Origin: Welwitschia mirabilis
Taxonomy: Eukaryota; Gnetophyta; Gnetopsida; Welwitschiales
Assembly (NCBI GenBank): GCA_051453625.1
Contig: JBOZIK010000001.1
Location: 116,562,547 to 116,626,546 of the forward strand
Direction of reading: 5' to 3'
DNA: 64,000 bases
Shown here: positions 35,360-47,459 of the stretch, piece by piece
Layout: the number at the start of each line of letters is the position of its first letter
How positions within the stretch are numbered: the first letter of the stretch is position 1
Translations under genes and position numbers: made by a program
The notes under the pieces: generated by a model
What the model saw: the letters and a program-made list of their open reading frames with translations, nothing else
Database searches by the model: none
What the model was told of the DNA's origin: nothing

Positions 35360-37915
35360 AAATCCCGGGCAAGTAGTGTTTTACATAAAAGGCAAAAATA
35401 ATAAGGAGGAAAATCTAAAGGGGAATTACAAAAAAATCTAATAATATATTTATTTTATCATACCAACTACTAGAAGATGACAATGATGGTTGATAGAATT
35501 CAAGAAAAAACATAAGTAAGCCAAGATATAACATAATAAACCTTCTCCTTATGTTTTCAATAAAAAGATTATCTTATGATTTCAACTACAATATCTCTTA
35601 CTTCTCTATTCTTAACTCAAACTTGTAAAACATTCTTTATATTTACTTCATATTTATACTAATTTATCAATTCTTTAAACTTAACTCTTACTCATTTCCA
35701 TCATTACATGTAAAATAATCTATCTATTATCATTGAGAGGACTCTCTTAAAATATTCCATTATATACTAAAAATATTCATTCTCTTATGCACCAATAATG
35801 GTATTCTCTTATATACATCATACAAATATAATTATTTTTAAATTATTTTGCTTCTGCATCAAGTTTTCTAAGTTTGAATAGACTAAATCAGTATCTAGTA
35901 ATCATTTTATGTTTTCAAGATTAAATAATAATTAAAGACAATTTTAATCTTGGTTAATTATCAATGTTATAGGTTTTAATCATTAATTTAAGATTAGATA
36001 CAAACTATGATCTCACTTTTCACTAATTTCATTATGATGACTTCTAGTTCCATTTTATTTTTTAAAAATCAGGTCTTAGGCATAAAATCTTATCTATGTT
36101 TATTAAAATTCATCTATGAAGAGCAAACGTTACAATTCAATTTTGAACATTTTATTTTTCATTTGTCAATGATCTAACATGACATATCTAAAACATTTTC
36201 TAAATTAAAGAAAGATGATTATATAATTAAATGAAGTGTAATATCTCTATTCATATTTTTAATCCATGTTTGTAGTTTAAGCTTCAATTTATTGGATTTA
36301 AATCCTATGCTATGTGATGACATAAAATATTTCATAAATTAACTATATCTTTTGTTGTTGAATTAGTTATTAAAATGTCTTTTTTCTTTAAGAAATAGTA
36401 AAAGGATTTGTTAAATTTTCAACTACAATGATGATTGAAATTAATGTGTTTTAAGTTAACAATCTTTTTTTTCTTTTTTAATTCTTTGGGTATTGATCAT
36501 TTCTCAGGTATGCATCAGAGATATGTCTTTACTTTAGCAATTTGACTTGTTCTTAGCACAAAACATATTTTAGTATAGGGTACAACTCGAATTTCATAAA
36601 CCAGTGAAACAATTAGAGTACTGGAAAGATTGATTCATTCAACAAAACAGAAAATTATTCTTAGTATTTTTCAAATAAGTAAAATAAAATTAACAATGAA
36701 AATATGAAATGAGATAAATGACATGTAATAGAAATTAAAAAGGTAATGAAATGAAAATGAAAGTGGCATAAATGCAATTAACTTAACCAAATTTACCAAC
36801 TTATTATTACCTCATATGATCCTTATATCCTTTATTAATATCAAATATAATCTATCTCCATATTAAATCAATACTAATACAAGATATAAGGAAGAGAAAG
36901 TAAGATATAATTAACAGAAATAAAGTATAATTTATTAATAAAAATATACATCCTATTTTAAATAATAAATCCTTAGTGAAGTATACTCAATTTAATACTA
37001 AGCATATCTCTTCTTATAAACAGATGGATCCATTGTCCTGAAATGCTCTAATGTCATAAGCGATTTCAATGAGATGTCTAAGGGAGTTTATATATGTTTA
37101 GATAAGTGATTATCATTGCTAACCAATAAGAGATGATTACTTTACAATTTAAGTAATAGATAAAACTGATTAATCATTAGTTGCTATCAGTTGAGCTTCT
37201 TGGAATCTAATGGTAAGTGGAATCTAGTGGTAGATAAAATCTAGTAGTATGTCCTTGTCTAACTATAATTTTTATTTCATAAAATCCATCAAAATTCTCA
37301 TTTTGATATAAATTATGCTTTATTCTTTATCTGTAGTCCTTAACATCAATGATAGTCATTTTAATTATTAAACATGTTAAAAGTACCTAAAAACACACTC
37401 AATTCCAAATTCAAGTATGGTCAAGTTGGTTTCTAAGATTAAGTCTTATTTAAACCATATTAAAACATTATAAGATTTAAAATAATTAAATAAAATAATT
37501 ACTACTTAACTATAGAATCTTTTGGTTTACATACAATAATGATGTCAAAATTGTATCTCATATTTATGTCTAACTTTTGTTTTCACTACATAAAGATATC
37601 TTATATAATTTTGATGGGACGTTAACTTGTTTTATTACATATAATGAATAAGTCTTAGGATAGTGCCTAACCGATATAACAAGAGGTTGCATCTACCATT
37701 AATGGAATTCCAACTCTATATCTAGTCCCCTTCTAGATGTGACTTGGTTCTACTTCACGTTCTAAACTATATAAACATGGCTGTGATCCACTCCATAGGC
37801 TTAGATTTCACCTCGATATACCTCCAATAGAAGTGACAGGTAGTACATGAGGTGGATGCGTGCTTACAAATAACCATTGCTTCCTTGAAAAATCATAGGA
37901 TGGTGTAACATAATT
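35360..37915. other. A+T-rich stretch, no gene recognised
   Basis: No frames or domains found. 37,640-37,900 is slightly richer in G+C (acttcacgttctaaactatataaacatggc) and, if the primer-binding site at 37,916 is real, would be the leader of an LTR element running leftward. Confidence 0.4.
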
Positions 37916-37927
37916 CTTTGATACCAA
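37916..37927 (-). promoter_or_regulatory. primer-binding site (initiator-Met tRNA type)
   Basis: The minus strand reads TTGGTATCAAAG, close to the plant consensus TGGTATCAGAGC complementary to tRNA-iMet. It lies 5 bp beyond a CA dinucleotide that could end an LTR (minus strand ...ATATCTCA, plus 37,933). This supports an LTR ending there. Confidence 0.5.
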
Positions 37928-37932
37928 GGTCT

Positions 37933-40293
37933 TGAGATATTAAGTCATAGTAAGATCATGCATGGGGAGGGCACAAGAGTGATAATCAAATCCACTTCTA
38001 AAAGGTTATATAAATAAAAGTATAATGCAACCCACCGTGGTGATGAAATCCAAGTTTGGAAATGAATAATTAGTGAGATTATCTTGGTTTAGTTGAATGA
38101 ATACATCATAAAAATGCAAGCATACAATTATGTGAATATTTAATGGATTATTTACTTAGTAAAAATAATTCTAATCATTTAAACATATTTTTTATTTTAT
38201 ATAAAAATAAAATCATACATTTTTAAAGCGTAATAGTAAAAATAAATGAAATAAAATATCCCTTTTAGTTTTCTACAGTATACCAACTCTTTCTATATAA
38301 GGTACATTAACACATCCAAATACTATTATAGAAACATGCTTCATTTATAAGACTGAGTCAACTTCTAAATACCTTTTATGAACTCTAAGTATCTATATGA
38401 AAATAAAGTAAAGTAATATATAATCCTAATGTCTGTGCTTGAAATGCAAGAATAAGGGCTTAAATTTTAATAAATAATACATAAAAATGATAAAAAACCA
38501 CATTTAACTTAAATAGAAATCATATATAGTACTTAAAATACTTTGGTGCTTGCACTATATAATTTTTTATAATTATTAAGCTTAATTATAAATTTTCTTA
38601 ACTTTAGAAGGTATTAAAAATAAAAATTTGTAATTAATTATTTAAAAATGTAGAAATAAGTTAGACTTACTTTTATTAAAATTGAATCATCATAATATCC
38701 CTAGAAAGTAATTTTACTAAATCTAAATTAACATAGATACATTTTATAAGGTTAACCTTTGACTATAAAAAATGCCTAAATTTTAGAGTTGCTAAAATAA
38801 TATCCTTTACTAAAATGGCTATTAGATTTAATATTCTTGGAATTTTTAATGGAGTAAGTACTTTTTGGAAGGGTTTTTAAATTCTATACAAGTTAGAATA
38901 CTCCATTTTTACTTAAAACGTTTTATAAAGTTTGAAAAGTAAGACTCTGTTCTTACTATTTTTTATTTATAAATTTTGAGTTAAATTATTTTACTTTAGA
39001 AAATGAAATATTTTAAAAATTTTAAATTCCTAACATAATTTTATAACTACATAAATAATTTCATAAAGGTTTACTCAGTATTGGGTGAGTTATGACTTTC
39101 TTAAGTTATGCTTTACTCTTGGGGATAAGTACTGATTTATAGAAATAAAAATTAATTATATAATTAAAAATTCATAATAAAAATAGTATTCAAAATATAT
39201 AAAACATAATTGAAAGAAATATAAACTCAATTTATAATAAAAAGCATTACACCAATACCATGAGAATTAGGATTTTGTAAGGAGTGCCTAGCCTAAATAG
39301 ATTCTTGAGGATCAGACTCATTTATCCTAACAAGAATCTAATGCCCATCCAATGTAAAATGCATTTCAACAATAATATAATGTAAATAAGATGGGTATTT
39401 AAAATTAAGATTAATTAATTAAGTGACCTTATGCATATCTATAAATCAAAATATACAATTGGTGTAAAAGGTATANNNNNNNNNNNNNNNNNNNNNNNNN
39501 NNNNNNNNNNNNNNNNNNNNNNNNNNNNNNNNNNNNNNNNNNNNNNNNNNNNNNNNNNNNNNNNNNNNNNNNNNNNNNNNNNNNNNNNNNNNNNNNNNNN
39601 NNNNNNNNNNNNNNNNNNNNNNNNNNNNNNNNNNNNNNNNNNNNNNNNNNNNNNNNNNNNNNNNNNNNNNNNNNNNNNNNNNNNNNNNNNNNNNNNNNNN
39701 NNNNNNNNNNNNNNNNNNNNNNNNNNNNNNNNNNNNNNNNNNNNNNNNNNNNNNNNNNNNNNNNNNNNNNNNNNNNNNNNNNNNNNNNNNNNNNNNNNNN
39801 NNNNNNNNNNNNNNNNNNNNNNNNNNNNNNNNNNNNNNNNNNNNNNNNNNNNNNNNNNNNNNNNNNNNNNNNNNNNNNNNNNNNNNNNNNNNNNNNNNNN
39901 NNNNNNNNNNNNNNNNNNNNNNNNNNNNNNNNNNNNNNNNNNNNNNNNNNNNNNNNNNNNNNNNNNNNNNNNNNNNNNNNNNNNNNNNNNNNNNNNNNNN
40001 NNNNNNNNNNNNNNNNNNNNNNNNNNNNNNNNNNNNNNNNNNNNNNNNNNNNNNNNNNNNNNNNNNNNNNNNNNNNNNNNNNNNNNNNNNNNNNNNNNNN
40101 NNNNNNNNNNNNNNNNNNNNNNNNNNNNNNNNNNNNNNNNNNNNNNNNNNNNNNNNNNNNNNNNNNNNNNNNNNNNNNNNNNNNNNNNNNNNNNNNNNNN
40201 NNNNNNNNNNNNNNNNNNNNNNNNNNNCAAATGTATTAAATAATCATGTTATCATGGTTATTAATTAAAGATTACAAAATATGGGTTATAACA
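37933..40293 (-). repeat. candidate gypsy LTR
   Basis: On the minus strand the start TGTTATAACCC (40,293 down to 40,283) directly follows the purine-rich GGGAGAGTA (40,294-40,303) after the gypsy integrase end, the normal polypurine tract-3' LTR boundary. The far end is inferred from the CA at 37,933 and the adjoining primer-binding site. It contains a 752-N gap (39,476-40,227), so identity of both ends as one LTR is unproven. About 2.4 kb would be within the range of chromovirus LTRs. Confidence 0.45.
39476..40227. other. assembly gap (752 N)
   Basis: Unknown sequence inside the candidate gypsy LTR. Confidence 0.99.
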
Positions 40294-40519
40294 TACTCTC
40301 CCAGTTAAAAGGGATTCACTCTTAGAATCAAAGTACATAATGATTTGAGAGTCTAATATTACGTATTATGGTATTCAATAAGGCTTGGGTCTTGATTTTT
40401 CATTGATTATTTTAGCTCATAAATAGCTAATTAGAACTATCATTACTCCATTTTATCTTTACTTGATGGATCTCCTTGCTCTGTAAAGTGNNNNNNNNNN
40501 GTTGGTCCAACACTGCTTC

Positions 40520-41600
40520 TGATTCCTCTATAGTCAAACAATCAAGTTTCATCTAAATGTGAGACCAATTTAACACATGAAAATGATCAATAACATACTT
40601 TTTTAGCATAATCATATGAATACCATTATGCATGTGCAATAACTGTGGAGGTAGAGCAAGTTTGTATGCAATAGGTCCAACATTTCTAATATTTAAAGTA
40701 ATTCAATAAATATAAGGGCTAATTTTGATCTTTTAACTTCTTGTATAACTGATTTCATTGGTGATACCTTGAGGAACACATAATCACCTACTCATAATAT
40801 AGGGTCTCTTATTAGATTATCTGTAGACATATTTTTCCTATCTGCTACTTCCTTTAATATATTCTTAATGTTTCTCATCTTATTTTCTATTTTTTGTAAC
40901 ATTTTTAATCTTATTATTAGTCTTTCCTTAGGTTATCTTCATGTAATAGGTGATCTACATTTTTTACCATATAGAGATTCACATGAAATCATTTGAATAG
41001 AACTTTTATAACTATTGTTATATGTAAGTTCCACTGATGGTAGCTATTCTTCCCAACTCTTAGGCTCATCAAGAACACATGCTCTAAGAAGATCTTCTAG
41101 GATTTGATTGACTTTTTTTACCTGATCATCTATTTGAGGATGAAATGCCATACTCATATTTAGCTTTTTTCCTAAATCCAATTATAGTTCTTACCAAAAT
41201 TTAGAGGTAAATTCTGTATATTTGTTAGAAATAATTACTAAGGGTAGACCATGAAAATGAATAACATTCTAAATGTATACTTTAGCTATATCATTAGCAC
41301 TAGAAGTAGACTTGACTAAAATGAAGTGTGTTGAATTAGTTTTCCTATTAGTTATAACTATGATGAAGTCATTACCTCTTGGGGTTCTTAAAGGCCCTAA
41401 TATAAAATCCATGCAAATCATATTTAACTTATATTTTGAAACATTATGAAGATAGAGTAGTCTCACTAGATTCCTATGTTATGCCTTAACTTGCTAATAA
41501 TTTAAACACTTTGATAAAAATTTTGCTATATCATTTTTCATCTTTGGATATCAGAATTTACTTCATGTTTTGATATATTTTTACTTCTATAAGATGACCT
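40520..41600 (-). pseudogene. gypsy integrase
   Basis: From the N-terminus: FWYPKMKNDIAKFLSKCLNY then QQVKA (zinc-binding HHCC end; the second Cys of CLTC is Tyr), LNMICMDFILGPLRTPRGND (first catalytic Asp), THFILVKSTSSANDIAKVYI, FHGLPLVIISNKYTEFTSKF (second catalytic Asp of SDRD changed to N), SMAFHPQIDDQVKK (family FHPQTDGQSE, so the catalytic Glu position reads Val), RACVLDEPKSWEE, LYGKKCRSP, then GPIAYKLALPPQLLHMHNGI. Two of three DDE residues are lost, and frame changes occur, so it is inactive. The 65-codon remnant 41,269-41,466 is its longest open part. Confidence 0.85.
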
Positions 41601-42559
41601 AATATTGGTGGATTATGAAATTCAAACATTAACTTTTGTCTAGTATCATCTACAATAGGAAACAAAAATATTCCCTTAAATTTAATAATACCTTTTGAAT
41701 AAATACAAAAGTCTTCTAAATTTATTGGTTTTTCTAACTAATTCTTTAATTTTTAACAATTTTCATCTTTGTTTTGGTCCTTTACGATAATAGTAGATAT
41801 TTAACTTTGAATTTTCATAATTATTTTAAGATAGTCATATTTACTAAGAGTACCTACAACTTTATTCCCTTTGCCCTTATGGTATAAAATTTTAAGATTA
41901 AAATCACATAGAAATTCCATCCATCTTCTTTACTTAAGGTTTAAATTTGATTGACCGAAAAAGTATTTTAAACTCTTATGATCAGTTTAAACTTGAAATT
42001 TAACATCATAAAGCTAATGCTTTTATAACTTTAAGTAACTATTACTATAGATAAATTTAAAGTAAATATTACTGTACCTAGTTCAAGATTATGAATAGGA
42101 TAGCTTCTCTCATGTATCTTATTTTTCTTTGATCTATAGGCTATTACTCTTTTACCTTATTCAATAATATCTCTAATACCTTCTCTTAATACATCATTGT
42201 AGACTGAAAAGGCTTTAAATCATCTAACTGCTAAAGCTAGAGCACTAGTTAAACACTCTTTAAGACTATCAAAAGACTANNNNNNNNNNTGACATCATTT
42301 TTATCCATTGAAAGTCTTTATTTTTCTTTAAAAGACTTGTTAGATGAGAAGCTATCTTAGAGAAGTTGGAGACACATCAAAAATAGTACCCAATAAGGCC
42401 AAGAAAGCTTCTAATTTTAGTAATAGTTATAGGGGCTAATCATTCCATAATTACCTTAGCTTTATTTGGATCAACTATATATCTTCCTTAGATACTACAT
42501 AACCCAAGAACTAAATAGATTCCTTTCAAAAAATCATTTTTGCATGTTAGCAAATAATC

Positions 42560-43060
42560 AACAATTTCTTAAAGTGTTCAAGACTATTCTCAAGTGTTTT
42601 ACAAGTTTCTCATAAGACTTAGAATAAATGAGAACATCATCAATAATCACAATTACAAAGGAATCAAGATACACTTGAGAGATGTGTTTTATAAGTTTCA
42701 TGAATACTACAAGAGCATTAATTAAACTAAAAGAGATGACAATGAACTCATAATACCCATAGTTATTTCTAAAGGATATTTTATGAATATTTTATTTCTT
42801 AATTCAAACTTGATGATATCTATATTTTAAATCAGCCTTATAAAATACCTTAGCTTCCTTAAGTTGGTCAAAAAGATCATCTATTCTTAGTAATGGATAC
42901 TTATTCTTAATTATAACTTTTTTTAACTGTCTATAATTAATTCATAACCTAAGTGTTCCATTCTTTTTATTTACAAATAACACTCATGCACATCATGATG
43001 ATACATTAGGATGAATGAAAACTTTTTGTAGAATTTATTCAAGATGAATTTTTAATTCTT
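42560..43060 (-). pseudogene. gypsy reverse transcriptase
   Basis: Blocks: [29 protein letters not shown] then [54 protein letters not shown]. The catalytic motif IIDD (family FIDD) at about 42,634-42,650 is still intact, unlike in the other RTs of this window. Stops occur between blocks (for example after TLR). The preceding protease-RT linker at 43,100-43,383 runs up to the copia I insertion point. Confidence 0.85.
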
Positions 43061-43383
43061 TCATTTTTGTAGGAAACATTCTATATAATGCCTTGGAAAG
43101 AGATTGAGTTCCTATAATTAAATTAATAGAAACCTCAACTTCTCAAATAGGTGACATCCTAGTAATGTTTTTGTAAATATATCAATATAATTTGTGATTA
43201 TTCGTATATTTCCTACTGAATTTTTTCCTTCCTTTATGTTAGCTGATTTTAGATAAAACATATAAACTAATAATACCTTCTTAATTTCTCTCTCTATATG
43301 CTTGACTTAAATTAAGGTATTAATAGCTAATTTGAATTTACCTTAAAACATCATTTTTTTACCATGATTTGTCATTTCTACTT

Positions 43384-43388
43384 GATAC
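43384..43388. repeat. target-site duplication of copia I (left)
   Basis: gatac, repeated exactly at 51,101-51,105, directly beside the two LTR ends. Removing the element and one copy restores a continuous gypsy protease-linker text. Confidence 0.9.
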
Positions 43389-44966
43389 TAATAGAATTGA
43401 TAACCCTAGAGGGTGGTTTTGAGAGGGGGGAGGGGGTGAATAGGTTCTTTAAAAATTTAAAATAAAATGAACTAACAATATATTAAAAGATTACTTAAAA
43501 TAATTTTCTAATTAAATTCACTCACGTAAATAAAATATAAAAGTATTTAAAGAAACGAAACTAATTGAAAGAACAAAATATCGAATAAATGCATGCAGGA
43601 TTTATAGTGGTTCAAGAAATCCCCTAATTCACTCTTAATGATCAGCTTATCACCAAGCCTGATCTAGATCTTTGTTATTCTATCAAGTATTCTAGGTTCA
43701 CCTGTAACCTTTACAAAGGGACTTTTTCAAGCTTAGTCTTAAACTTTGAATAGACTTTTTCAAGCTTAGTTTTAACCTTTTTTCTAGGCTAAGTCTCAAC
43801 ATTTCACAATGTAAAATAGTGATGCAATAATGCCAAGATGCACAGATATCACTCGTTCTTGATACAGTAGATTTAATGTAGCTCTTCTTCTATAGATGTA
43901 TAATAGATAAACACTAGATCTGATCTTGAATGTACAGATAACATAGATGATACATCTTCTTTAGTTAGGAGCATAAATGCCAAGATTAAACAATAAATAT
44001 CACAAGATTTTAGTACTTTTTCATGAGTCAAAAAAGGTTCTTTAGTCATCTCTCTATTGGCTATTTATCTTAAAAGGCTTCTAAGATTTATTACATTTGA
44101 AAATGAACTTCCAATGACTATAAATGACTAGAAAATAGATATCTAATGGATACATAGTGGATATAAAATGGATAGAAAATTTTAATTCCGTTCTGGCTAG
44201 TCAACCCCTCAAAAGCCCAATCAACCCCATTTGGTGCTATGACTTGAACATGTCACCTAAGTGAAATTCTTAGTCATCCCACTTTCTTATGGTTCTATGT
44301 CTGGTCAACCCCTTAGGGTCTGGTCGACTCCAATCCAATAACCTATAATTTTTTCTAGTCACATGCTAGTCCTAATAAAAGAACATTTCAATTTTCTGCA
44401 TCAGGTCTAGTTGACCCCTTCAAAGGTTTTGTTGATCCCTTGACATTTGGTTTAGGAGTACTATTCTTAGGTTTATAGATCTAGTCAACCCCATCATAGG
44501 TCTAGTTGACTCATTGACAATTAGCTCAGAAGTACTATTCTTAGGTTCAAAGACCCAGTTGATCCCATCATAGATCTAGCTAACCCCTTAAAATTCAGTT
44601 CAAGGATACTGTTACTAGGTCCACAAATCTGGTCAACCCCATAAAAGGTCCATTCGACCCCTTGCCATTTGGTTCAGAGATGCTAGCTCTTGAGATCACA
44701 GGTCTGATCAACCCGATTAGAAATTTGGTCAACAGCTCTGAATTCAGTTCAATTCTAAGTGTCTACTTTAAATGCGGTCGACCCTTGAAAATTCGGTTGA
44801 CCCCTTAAGAGGGTAAGTGAACTGGACATGTTCTAGTAATTAAAATTTAACGGTTTTGGTTTCATCATTAAATATTTAAGTGATTAACATATTTTTCATA
44901 AGAAACATAAAATTTCCTACATACAAAACATTAGTTTGAAATCAATTGACAAAACATAATCTAATA
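43389..44966 (-). repeat. copia I 3' LTR
   Basis: On the plus strand it begins taatagaattgataacccta (family tgataggatcgagaacccta), carries a G-rich block (43,411-43,436), and ends acataatctaata before the polypurine-like ttaaaggga (minus TTAAAGGGATAG). It contains the ~74-bp tandem repeats at 44,409-44,815. The 1,578-bp length is slightly long for the family copies here. Confidence 0.88.
44409..44815. repeat. ~74-bp tandem repeats with GGTCGACC-type palindromes
   Basis: Units begin at about 44,409, 44,483, 44,557, 44,631, 44,705 and 44,776. Each contains two (g)gtcgaccc-like cores about 30-35 bp apart, followed by ttgac-att-g-ttcaggagta and ctattcttaggttcacagatctg. Only three cores in this LTR keep TCGAC; about ten read TTGAC or GTCAA, the single C-to-T products on one or the other strand. 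The same arrays lie at about 50,540-50,940, 53,520-53,850 and 55,050-55,350. Confidence 0.82.
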
Positions 44967-45548
44967 ATCTATCCCTTTAACATTGATGGCAAACAATAAT
45001 TAGTTGTAAAATATTTAAGACTGAGAAAGATCCTCCTCACAAAATGCCTATCATTCTTTACAAATATTAAACCTTTTAAAACCAATTTAAGTCATTTTTA
45101 AGAGTCAAATTTTGTATTAAAAATAAGGATAATTTTAAGATATACATTTAGAGAGTTAAAAATACAATATTTATGAAAAGCATAATGTAATCATATAAAC
45201 CATTTGACACATTAATCATTGATACTTTTAAAAGTTAATTTCTAATACGGGATATTAACATTTAAATTTATAGGATAATCATTTGAAACTTTAATATTCA
45301 TCATTGGAAAAGTGTTATGTACATATGATTTGCACAAAAGGATTTGAGATACCAATTGAAAACATAAAACTAAGTGCATGTTAATTTCATTAAATATATG
45401 CAAGCATTACAAAATAAAAATGCTCATCAAGAGTATACTACATTTGAAAGGATAAGCAATAAATAGCCACAAACAACTAATTATTCCCATTTTGACATTA
45501 ATGACAAAGAAGAGAATGAAAACACATAAGCAAAACATAATCAAGGTT

Positions 45549-46584
45549 CTAATCAGATTCCTCCTCTTCTTCTTCTTCCTCTTTATAATCTTCTTCTGAA
45601 TCTTCTTCTTTTTCATTTCCTTCTGTGTGTGATGAATGCGTGGCCTCTACTAAAGTGTTAGCAATATCATACCTAACTGCTATACGTGCTTCCTTCATAT
45701 ATCTGGTATGTGAATCAGTCCATCTCAGATATGGAAGAGTCTCGTCAGGAGAGGTTGATTTTAAGGACTTTTTTAAAGGGACAAAGATGTGCATATAAGG
45801 AAAGATTTCCATGCCTAATGGATGTTATAGGTTATAATGTTTCAAGTTTCAGATGAAAGGGTACATGAAAATGATAACATAAATTTGTGATAAGCACAGA
45901 GTAGAGTAAGGCCCTAGTTCTATGATATTCCAACTGAAAGACCATATTCTTTATTATGATGGAAAGAGCATCAATAGAATGCTATTTTCCTACTAGATAC
46001 ATCAAATATGCTCTATAGCTAGAATCCTCATCATGATGTCCCTCTAAAGGAAGAAAATTATAAGTAAAAATCAAATGAAGAAAGCAGTACTTGGGTGTTA
46101 ACAAAGAAGTGAAAATGGTATGTTTCCAAGAGTAAATATTATCATAGATCTCCCTTATTATTATAGGATTGTCTTCCATGGTATCCCAAAGAGGTCAAAA
46201 CTCTTCATGGTCATTTTTGGGAAGATTAGTCAGATTAGAGATGAGATTTGAAATAACCCTCAGTTGCTTTCCCAAAACAAGGGTTTTAAGGGTTCTGAAT
46301 CGTGATCATAAGTTTCATTACAATAAAACATGTGAGTAAGAAATGGATAAGCGAGATCAGAAAAATCTAAAAAATAGTCAAGATTCTAATTTCTTTAGGA
46401 GCTGAATAACTTCCTTGAGCTCTCTAAGATCTGAGGTTGCCATAGATCATTCTTAACAAATAGGCTTCTTTTTGAACTTATCTGAAAACTTTTCAATGTC
46501 TTCCTCAGATATCTCTTGGTAGAAAATTGCAGGATATCTTGATGAATATTCTTTAACTCTTTTATTTAATGAGCTTTTAGCCAT
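45549..46584 (-). pseudogene. copia I extra 3' ORF (ORF3), broken
   Basis: Located between the deleted pol and the 3' LTR, in pol orientation. ATG at 46,584 opens MAKSSLNKRVKEYSSRYPAI, then FYQEISEEDIEKFSDKFKKK before stops. A middle part reads DLAYPFLTHMFYCNETYDHD, EDNPIIIREIYDNIYSWKHT, LLTPKYCFLHLIFTYNFLPL, EGHHDEDSSYRAYLMYLVGK and NMVFQLEYHRTRALLYSVLI. The end is SHTEGNEKEEDSEEDYKEEE, an acidic tail closing at 45,549. About 345 codons with at least two frame changes and several stops. The LP-GH-D--S---A-L position pattern followed by LxYSxLIT resembles plant proteins annotated as putative plant transposon protein; I do not see a signal peptide or fusion motif, although Sireviruses can carry an env-like ORF at this place. 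Copia II and III have nothing here. Confidence 0.6.
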
Positions 46585-46694
46585 TTTTAAGAGCTTGAAG
46601 GTAAGAAAACTGAGAGAAAAATACTCAATCTAAGAGCAGAGTTTTGGATTTGGAAGGAAAAGCTATAGATCTGAGAGATAGAAAGGGGTAGAGC

Positions 46695-46913
46695 TGTCAT
46701 AACCCGCACTTAGGCTAGACTTAATAGGCACAAAAANNNNNNNNNNNNNNNNNNNNNNNNNNNNNNNNNNNNNNNNNNNNNNNNNNNNNNNNNNNNNNNN
46801 NNNNNNNNNNNNNNNNNNNNNNNNNNNNNNNNNNNNCAATTTCATGATATAAAGAATTATAAAAATAATAATAATAATACAAGAAGTTTTATATAAAGAT
46901 TTGGGGTATTACA
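46695..46913. mobile_element. solo LTR (gypsy-type) inside copia I
   Basis: Begins TGTCATAACCC and ends GGGGTATTACA, an imperfect TG...CA inverted pair like gypsy LTR ends (compare TGTTATAACCC at 40,293). It is flanked by agagc at 46,690-46,694 and 46,914-46,918. A 100-N gap (46,737-46,836) lies inside, so the true length is unknown and more than an LTR could be hidden. It sits 110 bp upstream of ORF3. Confidence 0.7.
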
Positions 46914-46999
46914 AGAGCATAATGAAAATGATTTAGGGGCCTTATTATTTATAGATAAGGTGAAATATTGTAATTTGAAAAATGAAATTAGAACCACCG

Positions 47000-47230
47000 A
47001 CGGTACTTTCACACTGTGATTTGTTAGGTCTGGTCGACCAATCAAATTGATAGTTAATCCATTGACATGCAGGTCTATAGGATAGGAAGATGTCTAGGAA
47101 ACTGGGCTTTTAGGCTAGTCGGCTGACCACATCTGGTCAACTAAGTCATGGATTCCATCAACCATCCTGTAATAAGCCAAAGGATGATGAGTTAATTCCC
47201 AGCTCTCATTTATAATCAATAAGAAAGTTG
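47000..47230 (-). other. copia pre-LTR region, fused to protease by a pol deletion
   Basis: ggtctggtcgaccaatcaa, then catcaaccatcctgtaata, agccaaaggatgatgag: equivalent to 56,150-56,250 in copia III and 61,910-62,000 in copia II, where RNase H follows immediately. Here protease sequence follows instead, placing the deletion breakpoint between about 47,230 and 47,450. Confidence 0.65.
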
Positions 47231-47459
47231 TAGAAATGAGGTGTTACTTTATAATTTTCTAGAAAACATTTAGTTTTACTTAAATTTAAGCTATCATTTT
47301 CATTTTCAATGTTGTCATTTATATAATTTAACTGATCATTCAAATAAATATCTATTCTATAAATATTATCTACTCAATTTGCAATAAGGACAATAACATT
47401 CATTTTCACATTTATAATTTTAAATTTTAATTTTTTAAATATTATTTTATGACCTTTGT

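Larger units (their letters stand above)
40294..43383 (-). mobile_element. Ty3/gypsy chromovirus, RT-RNase H-integrase half
   Basis: Continuous gypsy pol in minus orientation, in the order RT (43,060-42,560), RNase H (about 42,280-41,800), integrase (41,600-40,520), polypurine tract and LTR start (40,303-40,293). The other half (protease, gag) is at 51,106-52,014, separated by the 7.7-kb copia I. Stops and frame changes are frequent. Wording of the integrase C-terminus (GPIAYKLALPPQL, HMIMLKKYVIDHFHVL) and LYGKKCRSP resembles the Tekay/Del chromoviruses. There are two 10-N gaps (40,491-40,500; 42,280-42,289). Confidence 0.85.

Noticed and set aside
45407-45616. Lys-rich then hydrophobic 69-codon minus-strand frame
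   Set aside because: An out-of-frame reading of the Glu-rich ORF3 tail; the GAA/GAG run reads as Lys/Arg in another frame.
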